From Silene noctiflora (Eukaryota > Streptophyta > Magnoliopsida > Caryophyllales > Caryophyllaceae): 24,212 nucleotides of DNA. Below are positions 10,111-21,622 of this stretch, one piece after another. Location of the stretch: the NCBI GenBank assembly GCA_009801015.1, contig VHZZ01015392.1, forward strand, positions 19,774-43,985, read 5' to 3'. The position numbers were made by a program, and so were the translations under genes. The notes under the pieces were generated by a model that was not told the DNA's origin, ran no database searches, and saw only the letters and a list, made by a program, of their open reading frames with translations. Position 1 is the stretch's first letter. Each line of letters begins with the position of its first letter.

Positions 10111-12139
10111 TTTTCTTACAATGCCTTGTCCGTACCCGCTTTCTTAGCGCGCGGGATGAGCTGGATTCAATGGACGGGACGACCCATAAACAACTCTACT
10201 TAAAATGTTCATATCCGTGTTTATTTAGTGTAAAACGGGTCAATTACTGTTTTATATAGGTGAATTAGAAAAAGTTTGACATTCCTTGCGAGCATTTTGT
10301 CTATTTATCTATTTGACTCATTTTAAAAAAAAAAGATGTGTGACAGTGCTAAACAAGAATTTGTGCAATTAGAATGGAAACGATTTTAAGGCAAGTTTGT
10401 CTTTTTGTATGACTGTTAAAATATATTAGTTTTTCTTATGTAAAGGGAATCATTAAGTAATGTGAACGGAATTTGAACTCCACCTTCCCTATTTTTATTG
10501 ATCAAGTAAATTGACATCTTAAAATGGAAAATACGTATAATAATGGTTATCATCTTCCCATGCAGCATTCTCTACACCCGAGTGTAACCTTATCATCTTC
10601 CGAAAATGGAGTGGTTGTGTTTTATAGAAAATGAAGTGAAAACTTGGTGGGCAAGTAGGAGTTTAATGCGTGAGGTGGAGACAAAAGAGCACTCGTAGTA
10701 GACAAATCAAATATGGCATTCCATTTCGTGAATGGTCATGGAGCACGTCATATCCACTAATATATGAATCTATTTTAGCACCAAAAAAGCGAATCTATCA
10801 CAATTATCCTAGTACGGAGTATTTTAATTATAATAATAATTCACTTGATTTTGACTTAAATATTCTTCATATTTACGTAAGTATATATTTGACTTAACTT
10901 GAGACATCATGAAACACGCTCAAAGGCAACATACCGATCCTTGTGAATAATTTTAGCCTGATAAACGGTTGAGTTATTTTTCAACTGAAATCGATTAGTT
11001 TTTCCACCCCAATAGTAAATGTATAACACGCTCAAGATTTCACCTACTTTTAACACTATCAGTTGTATTCAATTTCCAGATCAATTAGTTTGACAATCTA
11101 TTATTAAGTGTGCTTGTGTTTATTGTTCAATAACAATGTCCATGATGTTGGACGTAATACGCCAGAGTTGGATGAGAATAAGATGCACCAGAGGAAGGAC
11201 GCGATGACGATAATAGATGTATATCTTGCTAAGATTGCTGTCAGAAATTGTGTGCAACCTATTCTATTTACAACTATAAAAAAATAAAAAATAAAAAAAT
11301 ATTCAGTTTATGGATGAAAATATTACTCCCACCATTTCCCAAGTGCCAAATAAATTCAAAAAAAATGATAAACTATTAGTACCAACTAAAAAATTTTATA
11401 TAAACAAAATTAGAATTACATTTAACTTTTCTATTCCCTAACCGCCCCCGTCCTCCACGGCCTCTTCGCCTGCTTTGAGCGAATCTCCTGCCTGTGTTAT
11501 CCACTTAGCCAGTTAGCCATTATGAATACCTTATGTGCCTTGAAATACCTCAAGCTAGCTATAGACTATAGTACTATAAGAGTATAAGATCAGCTGAAAG
11601 TGCATTCATAAAGTACAAAAGCAACCATCCTAGGACGAGCCATGAACGTAAAGGCAAACAGATACGGCTTGTAAAAATGACATTGAAGGACAATGGGAAT
11701 GTCAAATTGTCAACAGCAAGATCATCAAGGAAAAGGGAATGAAAAAAATTTGAAAAATGGGAGCCCGTCAGCTAAATGGGCAACTTTTCAAGTGTATGAA
11801 GCTCTCAACGGTATAGCTGTCACTGAATAAAGTTGCTCATTTATAAGGCAGTTCTACCTAGGAATTGCAAGACTGTGTGTTGAGTATTTAACAAAATCCT
11901 TGAATAAAGCGGAAATGCGTTATCCTCCGATACCATTTTTAAAAAAACTATCATGGATTATGGGAAAGATAGGCACACTAGAATTCAGCGTGAAATAGTT
12001 TAATTTCACAAGATTATACTTCTTGCCTTCTTGGTTTTATAGAAATCTCAGATTTCACAAGCTGCAAAAATGTCCTTATAAAACACCCTTAAATGCACAA
12101 ACCTGAGAGTGGCGTTTCTTAAATCACTCCAATGACCCT
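10111..12139. other. Intergenic region between the ABC transporter and LEO1
   Basis: About 2 kb of mostly AT-rich non-coding DNA between the ABC gene promoter and the LEO1 3' end. Short ORFs (for example plus strand 10670-10897) have no protein-like composition. A MITE-end-like word TACTCCCACCATTTCCC occurs near 11325-11341 without a clear partner. A GC-rich patch lies at about 11440-11515. The part next to 12140 should hold the LEO1 3' UTR. I see no gene. Confidence 0.6.
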
Positions 12140-12588
12140 TCATTCCTCATCACTGTCATACACAACTGCCATACGACGATGAGTATTAGGCTTCTTACGA
12201 GGAGACTCCTCATCTGACTCGTATTCCTTGCGTTTAAGGCTGTTTCCAGCTTCTTTAACCGTATGCTTAGGCTCCTGTGAAAGCATTCGAGTAAATAATG
12301 AAACTAAGAATGATTTCATGACATTCATGAGAACATAAATGCACAATAGAGGGATGAATTTGGAGGAGTATCATATTCATGATCGAGAACTATGTGTCAG
12401 ACACGTCATTAACAAGAGACTATCACAATGCTTTAATTACTATTCTAACAAAGAGAAAACAAAACACAACCAGGACCTATCATGTTATTCACAGTAAATT
12501 AACATCAATGTCAGAGCCTTATTCTACTTCCGCATAGTGCGGGGTAAGTGGGGTCAGATGAACGCAGCCTCACCCTTGTGTTATTCAA

Positions 12589-12640
<52 letters not shown>

Positions 12641-15600
12641 CTTATGTAGACCAATATTGATAGAGATTCAATCAAATCCCATTTTGTACTAGAATATTAT
12701 AAGCATTAAAAACGTTCGAGAAACAGGTATACCAATCACACTAGCATGCATACAGAATATTACAGATATTTCATCATCCAATTAGTTTTTTTCAATTGAA
12801 ATGGTCGTCCAGATGTTTAGTTGTTATATTATGTTGATTCTTCTCATTCAATGGCTACTTCCTACACTGAATACAATCTTACCCAATTCTCTTTTATTAT
12901 TCTCACTATAATAACCTATTGGAAAACAAAAGATAAGCACCACAAATACACGAAAAAAGAACCAGAGAATAGGAACATAGCAGAGTATGCTCCATTACCA
13001 ATAGTAGTACAAATTGGAACATATTGAGGCCAGGCTATTACTTCAGATAACAAACGTTATAATAATAATAATAATAATATGCAGCTAAAGGAGATCATAA
13101 AAACGCAATGTTTCTACATACCTCGGCTTCCTCGTCTGACACACCACCTTGTGGTGCCTGTTCCTCAGGCTCGACATCGTCCTCGGAATCCTGCCATTCT
13201 GGTTCTGAATCCTCATAGGGTCGTTCAGGGGCCTCCTCTTCTTCTCCATCAGTTTCATAGTATGATCCCTCTTTGTCACTGTCTGAGAAATCCACAGGGC
13301 GCCGAGAAGTTTTAAGACCAGCTGATGACTTGCGAGGAATGTCTTTAAGTTGGCCCTTAAAGAAGAAAATGTATTTTTAGTATAATGTTCATTATGTATA
13401 ATAACACATGCCATAAAAATTGATGACCATATTCATAGCCATTTTACCTTCTTTGCATTAATAATGCGCTTCTCAGCTCGAGCTTCCGCCTCCAACTCGT
13501 CCTCAAAATGGCGTCGTGAACCAGAACGATGTGAATCATAATAGTTCGCTTCATTGTCCTGTAAAAAATTGATATAATGGTTTTCTTTGCAAATTATTGA
13601 CAACAATAGAAGCAATGTGCAGCTTAAATATTCAGAATTTCAAATTGCGATCAGAGAGGGCAGCTGTTTAACAGACTTAAAACAAAACCTCGTTTTGACT
13701 AAGAAATTTATCGAGAGAAGAACATTGGCGGCAAGATAAAAATATATACCCAGCTTAGACTTTTAAGTAACAATATGAAACATCGAAGTGTCTACTTGGG
13801 ATTGAAGAAAATATGACTTTGAATAGCCGAAGAGAATTTATGCAGAATAGCAATGATGGTTAATTTACTAGATAACTTATGGGATTTGTTTTACTTTTTC
13901 ATTTTATTTACTGTTTTTGTCTTTTTTAATCCCTCCCCTGGACTAGTGTTATTTACGCTGTCTCCTTGACTCAATATATTATCAATAGAAATAAAATAGC
14001 GCACAGGACAAAGAGTACTTATCGCACCAAAAGGACAATTACAAAAAGTCCAATTCACTCTCATTGGTTTCCCTTTTCTTTTTCAAATCTCTTTTTTTTC
14101 CTCGTCTTCTCATACTTCCTTCAATAGATTTGTCCCTATCAATCTGTTTTTCTTTATTTACCAACTCAGAGTGATGCTTATGTTCCATATGACCATTTGA
14201 TATTAATCAACCTCAAAACATTCGAAACTAAGACTTTTGTGTTGTTAATACGAAAAGAGAGAGAGAATTGGAAAAGAACCTCCTCAAGTGCATCCTCTAA
14301 GAACCCAGGAGAGAGTTGGCGTCCTCTATCCGATGGCCTTGTGTACCTCCGATTCACCTTTTCACGCTTTCGAGCAAGTGTAGAATTGGCTCTGATGGTT
14401 TGACTTTCAGCCTGCAAGAACATATTTTAAACCAAGACAATTATACATGCTATAGCAAAACAATATTGTCCAAAGGTAGCACTTACTCTTTCTTTCTTTT
14501 CTTTTTCCTTCTCCGGATCAACATCAGTTATGCAGTTTTTAACCTTATAGACCTTTTTATGCCTTGAGTCCACAAGAGCAGTCAGTAAACGATGAGAGTT
14601 TGAAGATAATGATGATGGCATGAATCTCATTTTCTTAAGGAGCTTTCCTTGCGATTGGAGAATTCCCTGAGGTTTACATCCAAAACAAAGAAGGTAGCTG
14701 TGGAGTTAAAAACCAGTAAATAAAGAGAAGCTTGAAGTAGAAGTTCAATACAACAACAGAATAAGGGTCATATGTACGGAACATTTCCTCTCTGTTGAAT
14801 ACACAGAGAGGCTGTTTCCAGATGAGCCACAATGAAGGTAGAAGTTTAATATGATAAAGAGCTCCTAACATTTAATACGGATTTTTTAAGCCAAAAGTGT
14901 TGAAAATAGAACCAAAAGAAACCAACAAAAATATGTCAAAGAAGAATAGTTCATTATTAGATACTCAAAAATCAGTGGCTGAAATCTAAATACTTGTTAT
15001 ACATCGCAAGCATGACAAATTTTTATCAAATTGTTTAGAATGCTTTTAGGAGTAACACTTTCAAGTTATTGCTGCTAAAAAAGGAAGAGCGAGGATAAGG
15101 AATGGTGAAAAAAACTAACTACAGTGGAACAAACTAATTACCTTGCCGTGTCTAAGAAATAAGTATGCATTATCATGTTTTGCATCCTGCACAGATATGT
15201 CAAGAACCTCATTCCCTATCTGTAATTGTATACTGCCATCTGACCACCTCACAAAGCGTGCATTGCTTTCATACTGGAGATCAAACATGCAAGTCAGAAA
15301 GCTTTGTTAACAAAATCTACAACGAGAGCGAATTGAACTGTGTTTAGTAGCCTCGAGGCATACAAAGAAACACAAGGACCAAAGCACCTTGAAAACGCTA
15401 AACAATATCAAAGAGGTCTAGGAAGAGAAACCATGCAGTGAAGAAACTAGATACAGGCAATTGCATTATCTAAATGCAAAAGCAACACCGTCAACTGTGG
15501 ATCTATGGCAATGTTGAGGCGTCCCTTGTACTCTTGTTAGTCTTGTAGAGTAGATTAAGAATTATCAAGTACTCTCGAGTCTTGATATAGTCATTGAAAA

Positions 15601-18227
15601 GAAGAAAAATGCATAAACAATAAGATGCATTCTTGCTACTTTTGTGACAAAGATTTATGAAGTACACAGGAATCATAGCAAAAATGCCTCACCAAGTGCA
15701 TTTGATCATAATGGACCAACTTTACAACTTTTTAAAGGACAGATTTCGGACGTTTTGAATATATAATGGAACAGGTCAGGAGCCAACCACTTCCATTATT
15801 TTTCCTCTGTAATTCTTTGTATTGTAAACGACCCCAGTAGATAAGGAGTCCTCCCACTCGGAAGGAATGCCCAACGAAAAGTGATACAGAGTACTCAAAA
15901 TGAGAAATGAGATGAACCATATTTTAGTCGGACAGACAGAATCTGACAGCCAAAGCTATCCCCAGGCAGAAGCACGTTGATTATAAGCACAACTGTACAG
16001 AATTCTATTGGAAAGCAGACCATAAGTAATCAATGCAATAAGGATAACATGAGATTTGACATACAGCTAACGATCCATCTGCCTTTTTCACAGTTCTCCA
16101 ACGCACAATGTTGTTCTCCAAGCGAATTCGCTTTTTTACACCAGATTCATCAGTGACAAATACATCCTCTTCTACATATGTCTTCGGATCAAAAGGCTTT
16201 GGGTCGATGCCCATGATATTTGAAACTCTAATCATATTCATCTGCAATCAAAGGAAACTATCATGGTGAAATTGTTGTGTTCAATATCTTTACAGCATTG
16301 AATACTTAAAATAGTCTAAAATCAAAAGAAGGAATGCAAATATTGCAAAAAAAATGTAAAAGAGCACTCAATCTAAGGAACATAATCATTAAACAAGGAG
16401 CTACTTGATAAAATACAGAAAAACAACAAACAAATAGATCAACTAGCCAGTACATCAACACTTCAGTTCAGAACGAATGTATTGTCAGTCAGCCCCAAAG
16501 ACACGATATTACAATGAGAAAGGGACAGGCGACACATTTAACACAATCAGACATGATTAGATTTTACTCCCTCTGATTCTTTGGAACTTCCCCATATTCC
16601 TTTTTTGGCCAATTCACTAGAATTGCCCCATTTTCTCTTTAAGCATGCTTTTGTAAATAAAATTCACCCTACTCTATTGGTGAGACCCACCACTCACTCA
16701 CAACCTTAATCCTTGTGCAAAAAGCAAATGGGGCATTTCCAAAGAATCGGAAGGAGTACTTGTCCAGAATTCTTTCAGTGGTTGGCCATTAAGAGGATTT
16801 TAGATTTCACCCCCTTTGTGCTCCCTTGAAACTTAACCACCTCTTATTTGCTGATGATTTGCTACTCTTTGCTAAGGGTAATGCAGCTTCTATCATGTGG
16901 ATTATGAGGGCATTTGCTACTTTTTCTGCAGCTTCTGGTCTATGTCTTAACAGAGACAAAACTGAAATTTATTTCAATGGTGTGAAGAATGAGATAGTAG
17001 AGGATGTATTACAAATCTCAGGGTTCAAGAAAGGATATTTGCCTTTTAAATACTTGGGGGTTCCCATCTCGTCCAAAAAGCTTACAACAACTGATGGAAG
17101 AAAATTAATTGACAAGGTTACTGCTAGAGTCAGAGCTTGGGGGGCTAAACATCTGTCATATGCTGGAAGACTCACTCTAGTTACTTCTGTCTTGCAATCT
17201 TTGCACTCATACTGGTCTACCATATTTCTGATTCCTAATGGCATTATGAATAAGATAGATGCTATTTGTAGGCATTTTCTGTGGGGTGGCAAGGACATTT
17301 ATATGCGTGCACCTGCTGTCAGTTGGGATACCTGCTGTACTCCTAAAACAGAGGGAGGCCTGGGTCTAAAAAAATGCAAAAACTTGGAGTAAGGCTTTGC
17401 TTGGTAAGTATGTCTGGTGGATAGCATCAAAGAAGGATCACCTGTGGGTTAAATGGGTCAATAATGTCTATGTAAAAGGCTCGAATTGGGACAACTACAG
17501 ACCACCTGTTGACTGTAGTTGGTCCTGGAAAAAAATTGCACATGTTATGGCCTTATTTCAGCCTGCCTATACATTTAATGTGTGGCTTGGGAAACCTGAT
17601 CCTTATACTGTTAAGGAAGGCTACAACTGGTTGAGGGTCTCTAAGCCTACTGTCAGATGGTGGAAGGTATGTTGGAACTCTATGAACATTCCCAAAGCCT
17701 CTTTTATCTACTGGATTGCTATATTGGGAAGATTATTTGTATGGGAAGTGCAATTAATCCAACCTGTTATCTGTGCTCTAATGCTGATGAAGATCATGGC
17801 CATTTGTTCTTTGATTGTCCTTTTAGTACCAGATGTTCCAGTCTGCTGCAACAAGCCCTTAAGATTCATTTTAATCCTAGAGAGCTGGTGGAATGGAATG
17901 CTAAGGGGAGGAGACATAGTATTCTAATTCGTAGAATTACTTGTGCTTGTTTTATTCAACTGGTGTACCTGATATGGCATGAACGCAATAGTGCAAGAAT
18001 CACCCTTCAAGTTACTCAGCCTACAGCCATTGTGCAGCAAGCTATCAAGACTGTCTGTACAAGGTTTTGGGCAAGAAACACTGCAGCTATTCCTCAATTA
18101 GACGAGAAATGGCTTAGAGACTTATGTGCTTAATTCTCTTATAATCTTTTTGCTACCTCTGATGTATTGGTAACCTGATGTTGTAGATCCTGGACTGATG
18201 TATACTCCTTTTGACGGTTTTAATATA

Positions 18228-18266
<39 letters not shown>

Positions 18267-21208
18267 GGTAAAAAATCTCTAGCAGGATAGAAGTACAAAG
18301 AAATAGACAGTGTACTGATGACTACGATCAGTATTTGTTATTTAAAGTTTTAAACTCCACAACAACTAGCATGATACTACAGTTTGACAATTCCTTTTCA
18401 ACTGACTAGGTTTCAATCTTGATTACCAGCCCGCTTAAAAATCATACATAATAAGACAACTGATAATACACATATTTTCAGCAAACAATAACAATAACTC
18501 ACTTCAAAATGGGCTTCCCTGGAGCAGGGGTACTAGATGATTAAAAGTAAAATCATTTTTATCTCAAATACTCAAGATAAAATATAGCCAACAAATCACC
18601 ACCCTTTTGGTATTTGCATGAAGACATGCTAAAGTACTGGTATTTTACTGCATCTACTAATGAAAATCATTAGCATGTGCAAGATACTTCACCTTTGGAC
18701 AAGTAGCGAGCAATTCAGGTTATTAGATTAACAACAAAACCTTAAATCCAAATTGATTTGGGATTGGTAATATGAAACATTACGCAAGTCCTCTAATGAC
18801 ATGTAATACCATGAAAAAAAATTGAGAAAAAAATGTAATAGGAAATATCATTGAAACCTTATCAGATTGTGCAGGAGGTGGACGCAGAGGTATTTCCAAC
18901 TCCATAGGGGGGCCAAGTGGTTTTTCCCTTGGCTTGTTATCAATTTCCTCTTCTGACCCAAACATCGCATCTTCATCACGCACTAATTCGTCTGGTCTTA
19001 GATCCTTCTCATAACTTTCTTCTTCCTCAAGAGGGTATTTCTAACAAACAAAAAGGTCAAACAAACACAGATCTTTTAATATCGTTATTCATATCTCTCA
19101 AAGCAAATAAAAACCACAATACAAATTATCACAGTTAAATCTTACTGGTTCCTGCTCCATATCATGCTGGGCGCCATATTCAGTTGGCTCTTCCTCATCG
19201 GAATCTCCAAATACATCGCGAATTTCCGCAGCTGAATGAGCTAAATTTGGTTGATTCCTCTCTTCTTCAGGAGTGCCCCTATTCCAAGAAATCGGTTATA
19301 TGTGTGATGCTACTAAATAGCAACTGCGAGACTATGTTGGCAAAACAAGATGAGCTGAAAGGCAGAACAACAGGTGTGCAAATAGAATTACGAAACAAAC
19401 CAGGAAGCCTAGTAAATGAACCTCCTCAAAGAAAATACTAGTATATCCAGTGAAGCTTCATCTTCAACCAAAGAACCCCAAAAAGGTATCCATCAACACA
19501 AAAAGCTAAAACAGCGCCTAGGCTGACATAGCAAGTTTGTAACTGGAGTGTGATTTTAAAACACCAATCCTCATTTATGTAGATAAGTTCAAAAAATAAA
19601 AAGTGAAAAACCGTTCTGAATCAAAATCTGTAGAATGCACATTGGTAAGTAAAACTCTAGTAGGGTGGATGTCAGATATGTACTTTCTATTTTCTAATGA
19701 AGAAACAGCTGAGCAGGTAAGACTGAAATCAATGGCTCGTATTGTACACTCTAACAATTATGATGACACCATTTCACATGGACTTTCAGTTCTATGATTT
19801 AACCTACAATAGAAACAACTCCAAAACACCACAAGCAATAAAAGGATATATATGTAAAAGTTGTAAAGATTGCAGAAAGAAAAGGTATGCTAACTTTACC
19901 CTTGGCTTCTTAATTGACCAACTTCTTCGTCATCTTCAGGATCAATATAACGAGGTTCTTGTTCTTCAGAATGTTCTGAACCACTATCAACCACATCTCT
20001 TCTTCTACTTGTCACTACTCTTTGGGAATAATCGTCTTTTTCGTCGGTGTCTGTTTCTCTTGCATCACTTTCATCTTGATGCTCAGCTACATCTACATCT
20101 ACATCTACTTCTTGGGAACTTTGCTCTCTTTCACCTTCGCTCTCACCAACTTCCACCTCTCCCTCATGATATCCAACTTCTGCTTCCCCTTGCTCTTCTT
20201 CATAAGGTTCACCTTCAACCTCTTGCTCTACTTGCTCAACGGCATCATTATCATCCTGACCATTTTCACAGAAAGAAGTTTCAAAAAATGCATTTTTAAA
20301 ATGCTGCGTAACATATATAGGTTTCAAAACACGAATGTTGCCAAAAGCTCTCCCATAGTATGATATACTCACGCCCAATCCTTCAATGACTTGCATTAGA
20401 ATATTAAATCATTGATTGAGACTTAACCATCAACCTAAACTTTAGGCTGGGATTATCTTTTCACATGGTATAATGTCGATCCTATAGTCTATATTAGGAT
20501 AATAAACCCTTTATCTGGACTTAACCATCACCCTAAAATGTTGCCCGAGATTATCTTTTCACATTGTATCAAAGCACGATCTCAAGTTCAAATCTTGGTA
20601 TTCCGCTTATCTCACATTCGCGCTGTGAATTATCCACTTTCCAACCCCAAAAGCTTTCACATGAGAGGTATATTAGAACATCAACCCATTGATAAGACTC
20701 AACCGTCAGCTTAAATTTGTAGTCGGACTATCTTTTCACACGGTACAAGAACATGGTCTCAAGTTCTAATCTTGGGAGTCCCCTTCTCTCACAGACGGGT
20801 CCGTTCTCTGCATTATCCACTTTCCAACCCCAAAACCTTTCACATAAGGGGTGTATCAGACTATCAGTACACGAAACTATCGACAAGACTCAACCATCAG
20901 CTTAAACTTTTGGCCGACAAGATTTCTCACTACCCAGAACCTAAACACAACATAATTAAACCTACTAATCCAAAAAATTATTAAAAAACAACTACCCAGA
21001 TGAAGAAATTCATCAAAAAAACTGAATTCAATATTAGAAATAAAAAGGGCATCATTAAAAGGGTAAAAAATTAAGAAATTACAGAGAGATAATTGGGGCG
21101 ATGGTGATTGGATTCATGCTCAGAATCAACTTCCTCCTCTTCTTCTTCTTCTTCAGATTGATCACCAAATAAATTTTGCATCATCTGGTGGCGTTTCTCT
21201 TCCTTCAT
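12140..21208 (-). CDS. VIP4 (LEO1): LEO1/VIP4, PAF1-complex subunit, 11 exons
   Basis: Exons on the minus strand: 21208-21083, 20255-19900, 19278-19146, 19040-18858, 16241-16065, 15273-15142, 14666-14487, 14411-14280, 13558-13448, 13355-13122 and 12274-12140. All junctions are GT..AG with matching phases, giving 1899 nt and 632 residues, close to Arabidopsis VIP4. The N-terminus (1 to about 205) is highly acidic, beginning MKEEKRHQMMQNLFGDQSEE. The conserved LEO1 core spans about 245-430 and includes IPLRPPP, RVSNIMGIDPKPFDPKTY, NARFVRWSDGS, FMPSSLSSNSHRLLTALVDS and KVKNCITDVDPEKEKEK. The tail carries ALEEDNEANYYDSHRSGSRR, acidic stretches and a basic RKKPNTHRR near the C-terminus. LEO1 binds PAF1 and helps RNA polymerase II elongation and histone modification; in Arabidopsis VIP4 is needed for FLC expression and delayed flowering. 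The least certain junction is the exon 2 acceptor (GGTCAG at 20261-20256), which has a weak pyrimidine tract. Intron 4 (2.6 kb) contains a MITE and a LINE. Confidence 0.95.
12530..12637 (+). mobile_element. SINE-like fragment with a 46-A tail in LEO1 intron 10
   Basis: A GC-richer segment, with GTGCGGGGTAAGTGGGGTCA starting near 12537 and GAACGCAGCCTCACCCTTGT after it, leads into an uninterrupted run of 46 A (12592-12637). The pattern of a short GC-rich body ending in poly(A) on the plus strand suggests a truncated SINE or other retroposed RNA inserted antisense to LEO1. No target-site duplication was found and the left end is unclear. Confidence 0.45.
13059..13080. repeat. (AAT)n microsatellite in LEO1 intron 10
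   Basis: A simple run of AAT units lies near the donor of LEO1 exon 10. It is a likely length-polymorphic site with no sign of function. Confidence 0.85.
13559..14279. other. LEO1 intron 8
   Basis: A 721-bp intron between exons 8 and 9. It contains a pyrimidine-rich plus-strand tract (about 14055-14155) and otherwise AT-rich DNA. No repeat family, RNA gene or coding sequence was recognised. Confidence 0.6.
15274..16064. other. LEO1 intron 5
   Basis: A 791-bp AT-rich intron between exons 5 and 6. I see no repeat ends or coding signal. The neighbouring intron 6 (14667-15141) is likewise unremarkable. Confidence 0.6.
16567..16756. mobile_element. Stowaway-like MITE, 190 bp, in LEO1 intron 4
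   Basis: The left terminus CTCCCTCTGATTCTTTGG and the reverse complement of the right terminus (CTCCTTCCGATTCTTTGG) match at 16 of 18 positions. They are flanked by TA on both sides (16565-16566 and 16757-16758). This is the expected layout of a Tc1/mariner-derived Stowaway MITE. No coding capacity. Its right boundary directly abuts the LINE remnant. Confidence 0.82.
16759..18264 (+). pseudogene. 5'-truncated LINE remnant (RT C-terminal part and zf-RVT region) with poly(A)
   Basis: The plus strand encodes the end of a plant LINE reverse transcriptase: HPLCAPLKLNHLLFADDLLL, with the catalytic FADD at about 16847-16858, followed by FKYLGVPISSKKL and GLGLKK. The frame then shifts near 17377 to KTWSKALLGKYVWW, and again near 17720 to the zf-RVT-like segment NPTCYLCSNADEDHGHLFFD, which ends at a stop at 18131-18133. 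A stretch before KYTVKEGYNWL-like text (about 17500-17620) looks shortened. The element ends in 34 A (18231-18264). The endonuclease and most of the RT are missing. Frameshifts make it inactive. It lies in LEO1 intron 4 in the opposite orientation to the host gene. No target-site duplication was recognised. Confidence 0.88.
18265..18857. other. 3'-proximal part of LEO1 intron 4 host sequence, right of the LINE
   Basis: AT-rich intron DNA between the LINE poly(A) tail and exon 4. No further element or coding sequence was recognised. Confidence 0.6.
19279..19899. other. LEO1 intron 2
   Basis: A 621-bp intron between exons 2 and 3. It is AT-rich; the short ORFs in it have no recognisable protein character. 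Confidence 0.6.
20405..20940. repeat. Diverged tandem repeat in LEO1 intron 1
   Basis: Several words recur in the same order. TTAACCATCAACCTAAAC-like text is near 20424, 20521, 20700 and 20889. ATCTTTTCACATGGTAT-like text is near 20453, 20551 and 20731. TCAAGTTCAAATCTTGG-like text is near 20582 and 20758. TATCCACTTTCCAACCCC occurs at 20631 and 20814. The spacings (about 97, 179-183 and 190 bp) indicate partial and full copies of a unit of about 180-190 bp. The CATGGTAT...AGC words faintly resemble the initiator-tRNA primer-binding motif of LTR elements, but no LTR structure could be shown. Confidence 0.65.
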
Positions 21209-21413
21209 CTTCAACCTGCTACTGATATTCTCTTAGCTTCTGCTGTATGGGATTTTTGGTGAGCAGATTTTTGAATTCCCCCCCGACACCCAATTTCCTT
21301 TTCAGCTCTACGGTGAGTCTTGTCGATTACTTCCGGGTAAAAATTAAAAAGATCGGGATAATTTTGCGGGTTATTTATGGCATGAGATTTTGCGGATAAT
21401 TTTGCAGGTATTT
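21209..21413 (-). promoter_or_regulatory. LEO1 5' leader and proximal promoter
   Basis: Sequence directly upstream of the LEO1 ATG (21208-21206). On the minus strand it contains GC-richer segments (21283-21345, including ACCCGGAAGTAATCG-like text) and no clear TATA box. The transcription start cannot be fixed. The SINE-like insertion begins about 206 bp upstream of the ATG, so it sits inside or next to the promoter. Confidence 0.4.
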
Positions 21414-21622
21414 AAAAGTTTGGAATTAACAAATGGGTTTGGTGAGGTGGTGTTCACCTCATTCCTTATTCACGAGGTTAGGGGATCGATTTTCGCTCGT
21501 GGTAGAGCAAACTCTTTAGTCAACCGTTTACCTCTTTGTGAGGGCACCCGCAGCGAGGAGATTATACACTGTTGTCGATGGTGAACACCCCGTTTTACAC
21601 CAAAAAAAAAAGTTCGGAATTA
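21414..21622 (+). mobile_element. tRNA-derived SINE-like insertion with 15-bp target-site duplication
   Basis: The element ends in an A run (21602-21611) that merges into AAAAGTTCGGAATTA (21608-21622). The left flank carries AAAAGTTTGGAATTA (21414-21428), a 14 of 15 match and a convincing target-site duplication. Inside, GGGGATCGATTTTCGCT (from about 21480) resembles the RNA polymerase III box B (GGTTCGANTCC type); a box A candidate near 21440-21455 is weak. The body is about 175-180 bp, GC-richer than its surroundings and non-coding. One mismatch between the duplications suggests a fairly recent insertion. Confidence 0.72.

Noticed and set aside
10670..10897. Plus-strand ORF of 75 codons in the intergenic region
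   Set aside because: Tyr/Asn/Ile-rich product typical of AT-rich non-coding DNA, with no domain or gene context.
13079..13414. ORFs on both strands over LEO1 exon 10 in other frames
   Set aside because: Shadows of the acidic LEO1 exon 13122-13355, whose frame agrees with the neighbouring exons.
16969..17917. Minus-strand ORFs inside the LINE
   Set aside because: The plus strand carries FADD and zf-RVT motifs; the minus ORFs are shadows.
16740..18290. Target-site duplication for the LINE
   Set aside because: The sequence after the poly(A) tail (CTGGTAAAAAATC...) has no match near the left boundary; only a weak AG-AGTAC similarity was seen.
19742..20363. Long plus-strand ORFs rich in Leu/His or Phe/Leu
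   Set aside because: Antisense to the Glu/Asp-rich LEO1 exon 2; the composition is the complement of acidic codons.
2876..21208. Functional operon-like link between the ABC transporter and LEO1
   Set aside because: They are separate spliced plant genes with a 2.4-kb spacer and no shared pathway; co-orientation alone is not evidence.
21429..21611. A functional tRNA gene in the SINE-like region
   Set aside because: Only the T-arm/box B-like part is recognisable; no complete cloverleaf could be formed by eye.
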